64,000 nt of DNA from Acaudatibacter sp035532115 (GCA_035532115.1 DATKRO010000070.1:62001-126000); one strand, 5' to 3'; positions 17,614 through 25,581 are shown, counted from the first letter of the stretch. Notes: generated by a model not told the origin, from the sequence alone. Translations and numbers: made by a program.

Positions 17614-18525
17614 ATGGATCCGGCCAAGATCGTCGTCGTCGGCGGCTACAACCGCGACGTCAGCCTGTTCGTGCCGCGCTTGCCCGCGGCCGGCCAGACC
17701 GTTCTCAGCGTGGGGCGGCTCGACTCTGCGGGCGGCAAGGGCTCGAACCAGGCGGTCCAGGCGGCGCGCTGCGGGACGCCGACGGCGATGATCGCCGCCC
17801 TGGGCGACGATGGCGCAGCCGACCAGGCCCTGGCGCTCTGGGCAGCGTTCAAGATCGCCGTCGGCGCCGTCGTGCGCCTCCCCGGCCAGGCGACCGGCAT
17901 GGCGATGATCCTCGTGGATGCGGCGGGGGAGAACCTGATCGTCGTCGATCCGGGCGCCAACGCCCTGCTCGCGCCGGAGCATGTCACAGCCGCGTCGGGT
18001 CTCGTCGCGGGCGCAAAGCTCGTTCTCGCCCAGCTCGAGACTCCGGTGGACGCGACGATGAGCGCCTTCGCGATGGCGCGCGCCGCCGGCGTCGACACCC
18101 TGCTCAACGCCGCGCCGGCGCCGGAGGCGATCGCGCCCGAGCTGCTCGACCTCACCGACGTCCTGATCGTCAACGAGGGCGAGGGTCGGGCGCTCTCGGG
18201 CGAGACGCGCCCGGAGGCCGTCGGCGAGCGGCTGCTCGGCAAGGTCGCCAGGGCTGTGGTGGTGACCCTGGGCGACCGTGGCGCGATGCTGTTCGAGCGC
18301 GGGGCCGCGCCGATAGGCCGTCGGTCGCCGCGCGTCGAGGTGGTCGACAGCACGGGCGCCGGCGATGCCTTCACCGGCGCCTTCGCCGCCCGCTGGGCCG
18401 CCACCGCTGATGCGCGCGCGGCGCTGGCCTGGGGCCTCGCCGCCGGGGCGCTCTCCTGCACGAAGAAGGGCGCCGCCGCCAGCTGCGCCGACGCCGCCAG
18501 CATCGCGGCGCTGGCGCGCGGCTGA
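17614..18525 (+). CDS. PfkB-family carbohydrate kinase (ribokinase-like)
   Basis: Sugar or nucleoside kinase of about 303 residues. The N-terminal PfkB signature GGKGSNQAVQAARCG (about residue 38) and the C-terminal signature with DSTGAGDAFTGAFAA (about 245) are both intact, including the catalytic Asp. The GGKGSNQAV form is typical of ribokinases. The ATG at 17614 has GGGGAGG nine bases upstream and was preferred over an in-frame upstream ATG. The neighbour upstream is the divergent TauD gene; no ribose transporter is near, so the sugar is uncertain. Confidence 0.85.
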   Translation: MDPAKIVVVGGYNRDVSLFVPRLPAAGQTVLSVGRLDSAGGKGSNQAVQAARCGTPTAMIAALGDDGAADQALALWAAFKIAVGAVVRLPGQATGMAMILVDAAGENLIVVDPGANALLAPEHVTAASGLVAGAKLVLAQLETPVDATMSAFAMARAAGVDTLLNAAPAPEAIAPELLDLTDVLIVNEGEGRALSGETRPEAVGERLLGKVARAVVVTLGDRGAMLFERGAAPIGRRSPRVEVVDSTGAGDAFTGAFAARWAATADARAALAWGLAAGALSCTKKGAAASCADAASIAALARG

Positions 18526-18547
18526 GAGGCGCGCGCCAGCGCCGCTG

Positions 18548-18769
18548 GGCGAGATTCAACCCGCGCCGTGGCTGGCCGAATACACCATCGAACTCCTGAG
18601 CCTGTTGCGCGGGCTGACGCGGCTGGTGGCGCTGCAGCCGGCTCGAGCGTCGCTGCTCGCGCGCATCGTCGGCAGCCCCGCCGGCGACGCCGACGGGCTG
18701 CGGCAGGCAGGCGACCGCTCCGACAACTCGGCCGAGTTCGTCATCGAACCGGACGCCGAAGCCGGGTAG
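18548..18769 (+). pseudogene. Possible C-terminal remnant of a lost gene
   Basis: The 285 bases between the kinase gene and the HNH gene hold no complete gene. One frame reads about 73 codons to a TAG at 18767, without an in-frame start codon. It contains a protein-like stretch, EYTIELLSLLRGLTRLVALQ followed by PARASLLARIVGSP, with an amphipathic leucine pattern and normal acidic residues. From memory this resembles the C-terminus of large DNA methylase/helicase (type ISP-like) restriction enzymes, but this was not verified. It may be the decayed tail of such a gene. Chance reading frames are common at this GC content, so confidence is low. Confidence 0.3.
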
Positions 18770-18810
18770 GGCAGTCTCCAGCCCGCGGACGCCAGCCGCT
18801 CTGAGAACGC

Positions 18811-19371
18811 CTACGCCTCCAGCTCGATGTCCCAGTAGAGGTAGTCCAGCCAGCTTTCGTGCAGGTGGTGCGGGGGGAACCTGCGGCCGCGTTCCTGGAG
18901 TTCGTACATGGTCGGGCGGTGCGGCGCGCGGCGCGGGCGCATGGATGCCTCGCGCGGGGTGCGTCCGCCCTTGCCGAGGTTGCAGCGCGCGCAGGCGGCG
19001 ACGATGTTCTCCCAGGTGGTGCGCCCGCCGCGCGAACGCGGCGTCACGTGATCGAAGGTCAGTTCCTCGCCCGAGCCGCAGTACTGGCAGGCGAAGGAAT
19101 CGCGCAGGAACACGTTGAAGCGGGTGAACGCGGGCGGGCGGTCCTGGGCGACGTACTGCTTCAGCGCCACGACGCTGGGCAGCGGCATCTCGAACGAAGG
19201 CGAATGGATCAGCTTGTCGTAGCTCGAAACCACCTCGACGCGGCCGAGGAACACCGCCTTGATCGTCTCCTGCCAGGGCCACAGCGACAGCGGATAATAG
19301 GAGAGCGGCCGGTAGTCGGCGTTCAGCACCAGGGCCGGCCAGCCAGACGGAAGGGCGCTAAGCACCTGCAC
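18811..19371 (-). CDS. HNH endonuclease-domain protein
   Basis: A 186-residue protein with an HNH nuclease motif in the C-terminal half. CQYCGSGEELTFDHVTPRSR (about residues 93-112) and WENIVAACARCNLGKGGRTP supply two CxxC zinc knuckles and the catalytic His of the DH motif. The N-terminal 85 residues (LNADYRPLSYYPLSLWPWQE) form a conserved domain of the widespread chromosomal HNH family of proteobacteria, so this is a housekeeping type and not a homing endonuclease. The start is a GTG at 19371 with AGGGGCG upstream. No toxin or restriction partner is adjacent. The cellular role of this family is poorly known. Confidence 0.85.
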   Translation of the reverse strand: MQVLSALPSGWPALVLNADYRPLSYYPLSLWPWQETIKAVFLGRVEVVSSYDKLIHSPSFEMPLPSVVALKQYVAQDRPPAFTRFNVFLRDSFACQYCGSGEELTFDHVTPRSRGGRTTWENIVAACARCNLGKGGRTPREASMRPRRAPHRPTMYELQERGRRFPPHHLHESWLDYLYWDIELEA

Positions 19372-19585
19372 GGCGCGCCCCTGCGGGCTTGGCGATCAAC
19401 GCGGGCGGACGATCGGGACTGAAGACCTGCCTCCTGACGGCCGATTGGCGACGAGGATTCGCGCCGGCCGCGCCTGCAAGCCAGATTCCACGATGCCGGG
19501 ACGACGGCAAGGGGGCGATTGCGGGGAGGCGCCAAGTTGGAGAATTCTCGTCCTGGTGCGGCGACGCCAGGCGGTCGGGCGCGTT

Positions 19586-19619
19586 TCGAGAGGAGCGCGG
19601 CCCGTTACGCTCCTCTCGA
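19586..19619. terminator. Perfect 12-bp hairpin, possible terminator of the small membrane-protein gene
   Basis: The arms TCGAGAGGAGCG (19586-19597) and CGCTCCTCTCGA (19608-19619) pair perfectly around a ten-base loop. The hairpin lies 32 bases downstream of the stop of the 37-residue membrane-protein gene on the minus strand. No T-run follows on either strand, so it could be an atypical terminator or an RNA-protecting 3' structure. The rest of the 279-base stretch 19372-19650 holds nothing else that I recognise. Confidence 0.4.
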
Positions 19620-19650
19620 GTTGCGGTCCTTCACGTTGGTGGGAGCGCGG

Positions 19651-19764
19651 TCAGGCGCCGACGAGCACCGTGCCGGCGGCGAGCGCCAGGCCGAGGAAGA
19701 GCATCAGGGCGCTGGCGGCGCGGTCGAAGGCGCGGGGCAGCGAGGTGAATTTTGCGAGAGACAT
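19651..19764 (-). CDS. 37-residue single-pass membrane protein
   Basis: A short gene of 37 codons. The N-terminal part (MSLAKFTSLPRAFDRAAS) is basic and amphipathic, and residues 19-36 form one hydrophobic helix (LMLFLGLALAAGTVLVG). AGGAA lies eight bases before the ATG. A strong promoter-like element lies upstream (TTGACA, 16-base spacer, TATCTA), and a perfect hairpin lies downstream. The divergent neighbour encodes a TetR regulator. The unit therefore looks like a real, regulated small inner-membrane protein gene, even though no known family is recognised. Confidence 0.6.
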   Translation of the reverse strand: MSLAKFTSLPRAFDRAASALMLFLGLALAAGTVLVGA

Positions 19765-19831
19765 GACGGCGTTCCTGCTTCTTACGTGCGAGCCCCTGGG
19801 GGAGCAGGGGGCGTCCGATCTGGACGGCGTT

Positions 19832-19859
19832 TAGATAGCACCGATCTGAACGCTGTCAA
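19832..19859 (-). promoter_or_regulatory. Promoter with TetR-type operator dyad
   Basis: On the minus strand TTGACA (19859-19854) is a perfect -35 hexamer, followed by a 16-base spacer and TATCTA (19837-19832). An imperfect dyad, GATAGC (19834-19839) and GCTGTC (19852-19857) separated by twelve bases, covers the spacer and both hexamers. A repressor bound there would block RNA polymerase. The divergent tetR gene starts 45 bases away. The promoter is strong by sequence; the operator assignment is inference. Confidence 0.55.
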
Positions 19860-19867
19860 CATACATC

Positions 19868-19896
19868 TTTACATCGTTTGGATTAAAAATTAGTGT
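19868..19896 (+). promoter_or_regulatory. Putative promoter of tetR, predicting a leaderless mRNA
   Basis: TTTACA (19868-19873), a 17-base spacer and TAGTGT (19891-19896) form a sigma70-like promoter. The expected start point, six to eight bases after the -10, falls at or next to the ATG at 19904. No Shine-Dalgarno sequence precedes this ATG. A leaderless transcript, which is common in Caulobacter, would explain both facts. Confidence 0.4.
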
Positions 19897-19903
19897 GGTC
19901 GCA

Positions 19904-20542
19904 ATGAGAGAAACTGGAAACGCTCAAGCTCGTCCCTACCATCACGGGGACCTCAGCCGCGCCCTCGTCGACGCCGCCCGGCGAATTCTCGAGGCCGAAG
20001 GCGCGGCGGCGCTGTCGCTGCGGGCCGTGGCGCGCGAGGCCGGCGTCAGCCCCGCGGCCCCGTACCACCACTTCAAGGACAAGACCGAGCTGCTCGAAGT
20101 GGTGGCCTATCAGGGTTGGGACGCGCTGGGCGCGGCGATCGTCGCGGCGCGCAAGCATGCGGCGAGCCCGCTCGAGGCGCTGAACGACATCGGCCTCGCC
20201 TATGTGCATTTCGCCCGCGAGAATCCGGCGCTCTATCGCCTGATGTATGACACCACCCGCGATCGCACTGCGATGCCCGAGCACGACGCCAAGGAGGAGA
20301 GCGGCTACTTTCAGGTGCAGGAGGCCATCGTCGCGGCCGGCGCGGATCCGAACGATGGGCTCGAACTGCAGCTGGCGACGGTTGCCGCCTGGTGCGCCGT
20401 GCACGGCCTGGCCGAGATGGCCTGTTTCAAAGAGTTCCAGCCGCTGCGGGAGGCGATGGGCGGCGACGACGCCTTCCTGCGCGCAGTGCTGCAGCACTAC
20501 GGCGGCTTCACGCGCGGCTCGCGGCGCAAGCCTGGGGCGTGA
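19904..20542 (+). CDS. TetR/AcrR-family regulator (WHG-domain type)
   Basis: Repressor-type protein of about 212 residues. The N-terminal helix-turn-helix is clear: residues 17-62 with LVDAARRILEAEGAAALSLR, VAREAGVSPAAPYHHFKDKT and the aromatic end of the recognition helix. The C-terminal ligand domain includes FARENPALYRLMY and TVAAWCAVHGLAEM, the latter typical of the WHG subgroup. The ATG at 19904 is preferred because the promoter spacing places transcription start there; a GTG at 19895 is an alternative. The stop overlaps the gluQ start (GTGA). It probably represses the divergent small membrane-protein gene and itself through the intervening operator. Confidence 0.88.
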   Translation: MRETGNAQARPYHHGDLSRALVDAARRILEAEGAAALSLRAVAREAGVSPAAPYHHFKDKTELLEVVAYQGWDALGAAIVAARKHAASPLEALNDIGLAYVHFARENPALYRLMYDTTRDRTAMPEHDAKEESGYFQVQEAIVAAGADPNDGLELQLATVAAWCAVHGLAEMACFKEFQPLREAMGGDDAFLRAVLQHYGGFTRGSRRKPGA

Positions 20543-21387
20543 GCGCCGGCGGCTTCGTCACCCGGTTCGCGCCCTCGCCCACCGGCTTTCTGCACGAGGG
20601 TCACGCCTTTTCGGCGCTCACGGGCTTCACCGCCGCCCAGGCGGCGCATGGCCGCTTCATGTTGCGCATCGAGGACATCGATGTCGCTCGCTGCCGGCCG
20701 CGCTTCGAGGCGGCGCTCCTGGAAGACCTCGCCTGGCTCGGCATCCGCTATGAAGAGCCGGCGCTGCGCCAGTCCGAGCACCTGGGGCTTCATCTGGCGG
20801 CGCTGAACCGGCTGCGGGCGCTGGGCCTCGCCTATCGGTGCTTCAGAACCCGACGCGAGATCCTGGAGGAGAGCGCCAGCGCGCCGCACGGGCCGTCCGA
20901 GGGCTACCGCGGCGCCCCCCTCGCCGCAGCCGAGGAGGCGCGGCGCCTCGCCGCCGGCGAACCCTTCGCCTGGCGGCTCTCGCTGGAGGCGGCCATCGCC
21001 AGGGCCGGCCCACTTGGCTTCGTCGAGGAGGGCGAGGGCCCCGCCGGCGTGCGCGGCCGGCTCGCGGTCGACGCGCGCGGGGCCGGCGACGTGGTGCTGG
21101 GGCGCAAGGGACTGGGTGTCGCCTATCACCTGGCGGTGGTGGTGGACGACGCGCGCCAGGGCGTGACCTGCGTGATCCGCGGCCGGGATCTGTTCGAGGC
21201 GACGCATGTGCAGCGCCTGCTGCAATCCCTGCTCGGCCTGCCCGAACCGGCCTATCGGCATCACCGGCTGATCCTGGACGAGCACGCAAGGCGCCTCTCC
21301 AAGCGCGATGGCGCGCGGACTTTGCGCGAACTGCGGGCGCGCGGCGTCGGCGCGGCCGAACTTCGCGCCAGGCTCGGATTTGGCTGA
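20539..21387 (+). CDS. gluQ: Glutamyl-Q tRNA(Asp) synthetase
   Basis: Paralog of the catalytic half of glutamyl-tRNA synthetase. It attaches glutamate to the queuosine base of tRNA(Asp) and lacks the anticodon-binding domain, which matches the length of 282 residues. The class I synthetase motifs are seen: TRFAPSPTGFLHEGHAFSAL (the HIGH-like motif is HEGH) and RRLSKRDGA (KMSKS-like). The ATP and Glu sites RIEDID and GRDLFEATHVQRLL are intact. It starts with GTG overlapping the tetR stop by four bases. This coupling to a regulator has no obvious functional meaning. Confidence 0.92.
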   Translation: MSAGGFVTRFAPSPTGFLHEGHAFSALTGFTAAQAAHGRFMLRIEDIDVARCRPRFEAALLEDLAWLGIRYEEPALRQSEHLGLHLAALNRLRALGLAYRCFRTRREILEESASAPHGPSEGYRGAPLAAAEEARRLAAGEPFAWRLSLEAAIARAGPLGFVEEGEGPAGVRGRLAVDARGAGDVVLGRKGLGVAYHLAVVVDDARQGVTCVIRGRDLFEATHVQRLLQSLLGLPEPAYRHHRLILDEHARRLSKRDGARTLRELRARGVGAAELRARLGFG

Positions 21388-21465
21388 CGCGCCCCGCCTC
21401 CCGCGCGCCGGCTCATTGTCGCGTCAGCAGGAGTAAGCCGTTCGGCGGGTCCGCGAAACGCCGAC

Positions 21466-21491
21466 GGGCGCCGGCCTTGCGACCGACGCCC
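21466..21491 (-). terminator. GC-rich hairpin downstream of the cold-shock gene
   Basis: GGGCGCCGG (21466-21474) and CCGACGCCC (21483-21491) pair over nine positions with one G-U-type mismatch and an eight-base loop. It lies about 35 bases after the cold-shock gene stop on the minus strand. Only a weak TTT follows. It may be an intrinsic terminator of the low-T kind. Confidence 0.3.
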
Positions 21492-21525
21492 GCCTCGTCC
21501 TGCGACGAATTGATGGTTCCCTGCT

Positions 21526-21729
21526 TCAGAGCGCCTTCAGATTGACCGCGGCCGTGCGTCCCCGCTCGGCCTGCAGTTCATAGGCGACCTTCTGGCCTTC
21601 ATTCAGGCCGCGAAGGCCCGCCCGCTCGACGGCGCTGACGTGAACGAAGACATCCTTGCCGCCATCGTCCGGCTGAATGAAGCCGAAACCCTTGGCGGAG
21701 TTGAACCATTTGACGGTGCCGTTGGCCAT
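21526..21729 (-). CDS. Cold-shock-domain protein (CspA family)
   Basis: Single-stranded nucleic-acid-binding protein of 67 residues that acts as an RNA chaperone. RNP1 (KGFGFIQPD) and RNP2 (DVFVHVS) are intact. The start MANGTVKWFN is the usual alphaproteobacterial form. The ATG at 21729 lies twelve bases after AAGGAG; an in-frame ATG at 21741 touches the Shine-Dalgarno sequence and was rejected. The 226 bases upstream (21742-21967) hold no gene and probably carry a long leader, a known place for temperature control in csp genes; only a short GCTCG-GAAG-CGAGC hairpin at 21848-21861 was noticed there. Confidence 0.93.
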   Translation of the reverse strand: MANGTVKWFNSAKGFGFIQPDDGGKDVFVHVSAVERAGLRGLNEGQKVAYELQAERGRTAAVNLKAL

Positions 21730-21967
21730 GTCGACTCTCATCTCCTTGACATAAAGCCGTTTCCTGATGACGCGGGTCCGTGCTCAAGGGCCCGCGCACA
21801 ATCTCCTGACGTCTGGGAAAGCGGCTCCTTCGGTTCCGGCGGAGGCCGCTCGGAAGCGAGCCTACGCGGGCGCGATCGTCTGCAGGCCCAAAGCACGGAT
21901 TGCGGGCGAGAAATGCGCACGCAAAGCGGGCGGGGTCAACCGGTTTCCGGGCCGCGGAACGGAGGCC

Positions 21968-22555
21968 TCAGCGACCGCGCTCCAGCGCCTGGATGACCCT
22001 GCTCACCTGCGGGTTCGACCAGTCGGCGCCCCCGGCGAGCCTGGCCCTAACCAGACCCTTCGGGTCGATGAGCAGGGTCGTGGGCAGTCCCTCGACCGGC
22101 GGTTTGAAGGCGAAGGCCAGAGCGTAGCTCGGCTCGGCGTAGAAGGCGAGCGGCGGGCGCTTGGCGATGAAGGCTTCAGCGTTGGCGCGGTCCTCGACGC
22201 GGTCCAGGCTCACCGGCACCACCGCCACCGCCTTGCCGGTGCTGGCGGCGGCGAGCTTGGCGAGAGTCGGCATTTCCTCGACGCAAGGGCCGCACCAGGT
22301 GGCCCAGAGGTTCAGCACCACCACCTTGCCCTTGAATTCGGCCAAGGTGTGCATTCTGCCGGCCGCGTCGGTGAAAGCGACGTCGGGGGCCGGCGCGGGC
22401 TTGGCGTCGACGGTCAGGCTCATCATCGGACCGACCGCGAGGCCCTTCAGGCCGGCGCCGAGCTTGGAGGAGCAGCCCGCCATGCCGTATAGAGCCGCCG
22501 CAACGCCGATCAGGGCGAAGCTTTTCCCGGCCCAGTTCCCCAACCTTCGAGCCAT
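21968..22555 (-). CDS. TlpA-like thioredoxin-fold lipoprotein
   Basis: Membrane-anchored thiol:disulfide oxidoreductase of 195 residues that acts in the periplasm. The N-terminus has a basic start, a hydrophobic run and a lipobox (MAGC, Cys at about 29). The thioredoxin active site lies in LWATWCGPCVEEMPTL (about residue 95), and the cis-Pro loop reads VEGLPTTLLID. TlpA/ResA proteins reduce disulfides for cytochrome c or cytochrome oxidase assembly. The ATG at 22555 was preferred; another in-frame ATG at 22567 would overlap argH. Only ten bases separate it from the divergent argH, an arrangement seen, from memory, in other alphaproteobacteria. Confidence 0.87.
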   Translation of the reverse strand: MARRLGNWAGKSFALIGVAAALYGMAGCSSKLGAGLKGLAVGPMMSLTVDAKPAPAPDVAFTDAAGRMHTLAEFKGKVVVLNLWATWCGPCVEEMPTLAKLAAASTGKAVAVVPVSLDRVEDRANAEAFIAKRPPLAFYAEPSYALAFAFKPPVEGLPTTLLIDPKGLVRARLAGGADWSNPQVSRVIQALERGR

Positions 22556-22565
22556 AGCGCCTTCC

Positions 22566-23969
22566 ATGTCCTCCGAGCCCACCGACAGCCAGGGGCACTT
22601 ACTATGGGGCGGGCGGTTCTCCGCCAAGCCCGGCGCGCTGATGCAGGCGATCAACGTGTCGATCGGCTTCGACCGGCGCCTCGCGGCCGAGGACATCGCC
22701 GGCTCGAAGGCCCACGCCGACATGCTGGCCGCGACCGGCGTGATCGCGGCCGAGGACAACGAGTCGATCCAGAGCGGGCTGCGCGCCATCGAGCGGGAAC
22801 TCGTCGAGGGCGTGTTCCCGTACCGAGAAGAATTCGAGGACATCCACTTCAATATCGAACAAAGGCTGATCGAACTCGTCGGGGCGCCCGGCGGGCGACT
22901 GCACACGGCGAGATCGCGCAACGACCAGGTTGCGCTGGATATGCGCCTGTGGGTGCGTGGCGCCTGCGACAGGACCGGCGTTCAGATCAAGGCGCTGCAG
23001 CGCGCGCTCCTAGCCCAGGCCGAAGCTCACGCCGCGACCCTGATGCCCGGATTCACCCATCTGCAGACGGCACAGCCGGTGACCTTCGGTCATCATCTGA
23101 TGGCCTATGTGGAGATGTTCGGCCGCGACGCCGGCCGCTTCGAGGCGGCGCGGGAGCGGATGAACGAAAGCCCGCTGGGGGCGGCGGCGCTCGCCGGCAC
23201 GTCCTTTCCCATCGATCGGGGCAGAACCGCCGCGGCCCTGGGGTTCGATCGGCCCATGGCCAACAGCCTGGACGCCGTCTCGGCGCGCGATTTCGTGCTG
23301 GAGGCGCTCGCCGCCGCCGGCATCCTGTCGCTCAACCTGTCGCGCCTCGCCGAGGAGCTGGTGCTGTGGATGACGCCGCAGTTCGGCTTCGTCGCCCTCT
23401 CCGACGCCTTCACCACCGGCTCCTCGATCATGCCGCAGAAGCGCAATCCGGACGCCGCCGAGCTGGTCCGGGCCAAGAGCGGCCGCATCCTCGGCGCCTT
23501 CGCGGCGCTCTCGCTGGTGATGAAGGGCCTGCCGCTCGCCTATTCGAAGGACATGCAGGAGGACAAGGTCCCGACGTTCGAGGCGTTCGACGCGCTGGAG
23601 CTGGCGCTGGCGGCGATGGCGGGGATGGTGGCGGACATGCGGGCCGACGCGGCGCGGATGGCCCGGGCTTCCGCAGCGGGCTATGCCACCGCCACCGACC
23701 TGGCCGACTGGCTGGTGCGGGTGCTGAAGACGCCGTTCCGGGACGCCCACCGCGTCGCCGGCCAAGCGGTGAAGCGGGCCGAGGCTCTGGGACTTGATCT
23801 GGAGCGGTTGCCGCTCTTCGAACTCCAGTCGTTCGAACCTCGGATCACGCCCGACGTTTTCGAGGTGCTGAGCCCGGAAGCGTCCGTGGCGAGCCGCACC
23901 AGCCTGGGCGGAACAGCGCCGATCCAGGTGCGCGCGCAGATCGTGCGCTGGAAGGAGTTGCTGCGATGA
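22566..23969 (+). CDS. argH: Argininosuccinate lyase
   Basis: Last enzyme of arginine biosynthesis; it splits argininosuccinate into arginine and fumarate. The 467 residues fit the family. The fumarase/aspartase signature GSSIMPQKRNP lies near residue 285, with the catalytic-site segments LHTARSRNDQVALDMRLW (about 113-130) and FTHLQTAQPVTFGHH (about 160-175). The N-terminus LLWGGRFSAKP is typical. The stop overlaps the start of the small lipoprotein gene (ATGA), and lysA follows, giving an argH-lptM-lysA order. Confidence 0.96.
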   Translation: MSSEPTDSQGHLLWGGRFSAKPGALMQAINVSIGFDRRLAAEDIAGSKAHADMLAATGVIAAEDNESIQSGLRAIERELVEGVFPYREEFEDIHFNIEQRLIELVGAPGGRLHTARSRNDQVALDMRLWVRGACDRTGVQIKALQRALLAQAEAHAATLMPGFTHLQTAQPVTFGHHLMAYVEMFGRDAGRFEAARERMNESPLGAAALAGTSFPIDRGRTAAALGFDRPMANSLDAVSARDFVLEALAAAGILSLNLSRLAEELVLWMTPQFGFVALSDAFTTGSSIMPQKRNPDAAELVRAKSGRILGAFAALSLVMKGLPLAYSKDMQEDKVPTFEAFDALELALAAMAGMVADMRADAARMARASAAGYATATDLADWLVRVLKTPFRDAHRVAGQAVKRAEALGLDLERLPLFELQSFEPRITPDVFEVLSPEASVASRTSLGGTAPIQVRAQIVRWKELLR

Positions 23970-24298
23970 TCCGTCCCCTCATGAGCCTGGCGGCCGTCGT
24001 CCTCGCCGCCGCGACGCTGGGCGCCTGCGGCAAGCAGGGCTCGCTCGATCGGCCCGCACCCCTTTGGGGCGCGAGGGCCAGAGCCGACTATGCAGCCCAG
24101 AAGCGCGCGCAGGCCGAGGCCAGGCAGAAGGAGACGCAGAGCAATCAGGTCGAGACCCCTCCCGAGCAGGGACCGGGAACCAACCCGTTCGCCAATCCCG
24201 CGCCGCCGCGCGCCCAGCCCATTCCGGGCGAGGCGCCCAGCCCCACCGCGCCTGGGGCGCAGGGCGCGATGCCCAACCCCTACGTCGAGCCGCAATGA
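23966..24298 (+). CDS. LptM-like small lipoprotein
   Basis: A 110-residue lipoprotein. The signal ends in the lipobox LGAC (Cys at about 21), followed by GKQGSLDRPAP, which matches the short conserved region CGxxGxLxxP of LptM (YifL). In E. coli LptM helps the LPS translocon protein LptD fold. The rest is a Pro- and Gln-rich tail, probably disordered in the periplasm. It overlaps argH by four bases and lysA by four bases. The position next to lysA or dapF-type genes is common for this family. Confidence 0.72.
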   Translation: MIRPLMSLAAVVLAAATLGACGKQGSLDRPAPLWGARARADYAAQKRAQAEARQKETQSNQVETPPEQGPGTNPFANPAPPRAQPIPGEAPSPTAPGAQGAMPNPYVEPQ

Positions 24299-25581
24299 AC
24301 CACTTCGAGCTGCGTGACGGCGAACTCGCCTGCGAGGACGTCGCGCTGTCGAAGATCGCCGAAGCGGTGGGCACGCCAACCTACGTTTATTCCACCGCGA
24401 CGCTGAAGCGGCACTACCGCGTCTTCCGTGACGCGCTCGCCGCCGAGCCAGCCATCGGCGAGCCGTTCATCGCCTATGCGGTCAAAGCCAACGCCAATCT
24501 GGGCGTGCTCGCCACCCTGGCGCGGTTGGGCGCCGGCGCGGACACGGTCTCCGAGGGAGAGATCCGCCGGGCACTGGCGGCGGGGGTCGCGCCGGACCGG
24601 ATCGTCTTCTCGGGAGTCGGCAAGACGGCGCGCGAACTCGCCTTCGCCGTCGAGGCCGGCGTTGCGGAGATCAACGTCGAATCGGAGCCAGAGCTGGAGC
24701 TGCTGGCGCGCATCGCCGGCGAGCGCGGGGCACAGGTAAGCTTGGCCATACGCGTCAATCCCGATGTCGGCGCCGGCGGCCATCGCAAGATCACCACCGG
24801 GGCGGCGGAGAACAAGTTCGGCGTCTCTTTCGGCGAGGCCGAGCGCCTGTATGGGCTCGCGGCCGCGCATCCAGCCCTGGCGCCCACCGGAGTCGCCTGC
24901 CACATCGGCAGCCAGATCACCGATCTCGCGCCGCTCGAGGACGCCTTCGGACGGATGCGCAAACTGGTCGAGCGGCTGCGCGCCGGCGGCCACGAAGTGC
25001 GGCGGCTCGACCTCGGCGGCGGGCTTGGCGTGCCCTACTTCAATCAGCCCGATCCGCCGACGCCGGCCGCCTACGCGGCGATGACCGCTCGGGCCGTGGG
25101 AAGCCTCGGCCTCGAACTCGTCTTCGAGCCCGGCCGGGTGATCTGCGCCAACGCCGGGGTGCTGCTCGCCCGGGTAATCCACGTGCATGCCCGGCCCGAT
25201 GGGCGGCGCTTCCTGGTGCTCGACGCCGCCATGAACGACCTAATCCGCCCGGCCATGTACGACGCCTATCACGACATCCGCCCCGCCAGGCCGTGCGCGG
25301 GCGAGCTCATCGCCTACGACGTGGTGGGGCCGGTGTGCGAGAGCGGCGACACCTTCGCCCAGGGCCGCCTTATATCACCCATGGCCGCTGGCGATCTGGT
25401 GGCCTTCATGACTGCGGGGGCCTACGGCGCGGCAATGTCGAGCGAATACAATTCCCGCCCGTTGGCGCCGGAGGTCCTAGTGAACGGCGTTGACTTCGCG
25501 GTCGTGCGCGCCCGTCCGACCTACGAGGAAACGTTGCGGCGCGAACGCCTGCCGGTCTGGCTCGCTCCGGCGGCGCCCTGA
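24295..25581 (+). CDS. lysA: Diaminopimelate decarboxylase
   Basis: PLP enzyme that makes L-lysine from meso-diaminopimelate. The 428 residues fit the family. The PLP-lysine region AYAVKANANLGVLATLARLG (about residues 58-77), the HIGSQITDL segment near 203, the Gly-rich DLGGGLGVPY near 238 and VCESGDTFAQGR near 343 (active-site Cys) are all intact. It starts with ATG inside the end of the lipoprotein gene. It converges on the minus-strand phosphoribosyltransferase gene. Confidence 0.96.
   Translation: MNHFELRDGELACEDVALSKIAEAVGTPTYVYSTATLKRHYRVFRDALAAEPAIGEPFIAYAVKANANLGVLATLARLGAGADTVSEGEIRRALAAGVAPDRIVFSGVGKTARELAFAVEAGVAEINVESEPELELLARIAGERGAQVSLAIRVNPDVGAGGHRKITTGAAENKFGVSFGEAERLYGLAAAHPALAPTGVACHIGSQITDLAPLEDAFGRMRKLVERLRAGGHEVRRLDLGGGLGVPYFNQPDPPTPAAYAAMTARAVGSLGLELVFEPGRVICANAGVLLARVIHVHARPDGRRFLVLDAAMNDLIRPAMYDAYHDIRPARPCAGELIAYDVVGPVCESGDTFAQGRLISPMAAGDLVAFMTAGAYGAAMSSEYNSRPLAPEVLVNGVDFAVVRARPTYEETLRRERLPVWLAPAAP

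Noticed and set aside
18811..19371. Homing endonuclease or toxin role for the HNH protein
   Set aside because: The conserved N-terminal domain and lack of mobile features fit the chromosomal housekeeping HNH family.
21742..21967. A gene in the gap upstream of the cold-shock gene
   Set aside because: Frames are short, lack starts with ribosome-binding sites and have no protein-like pattern.
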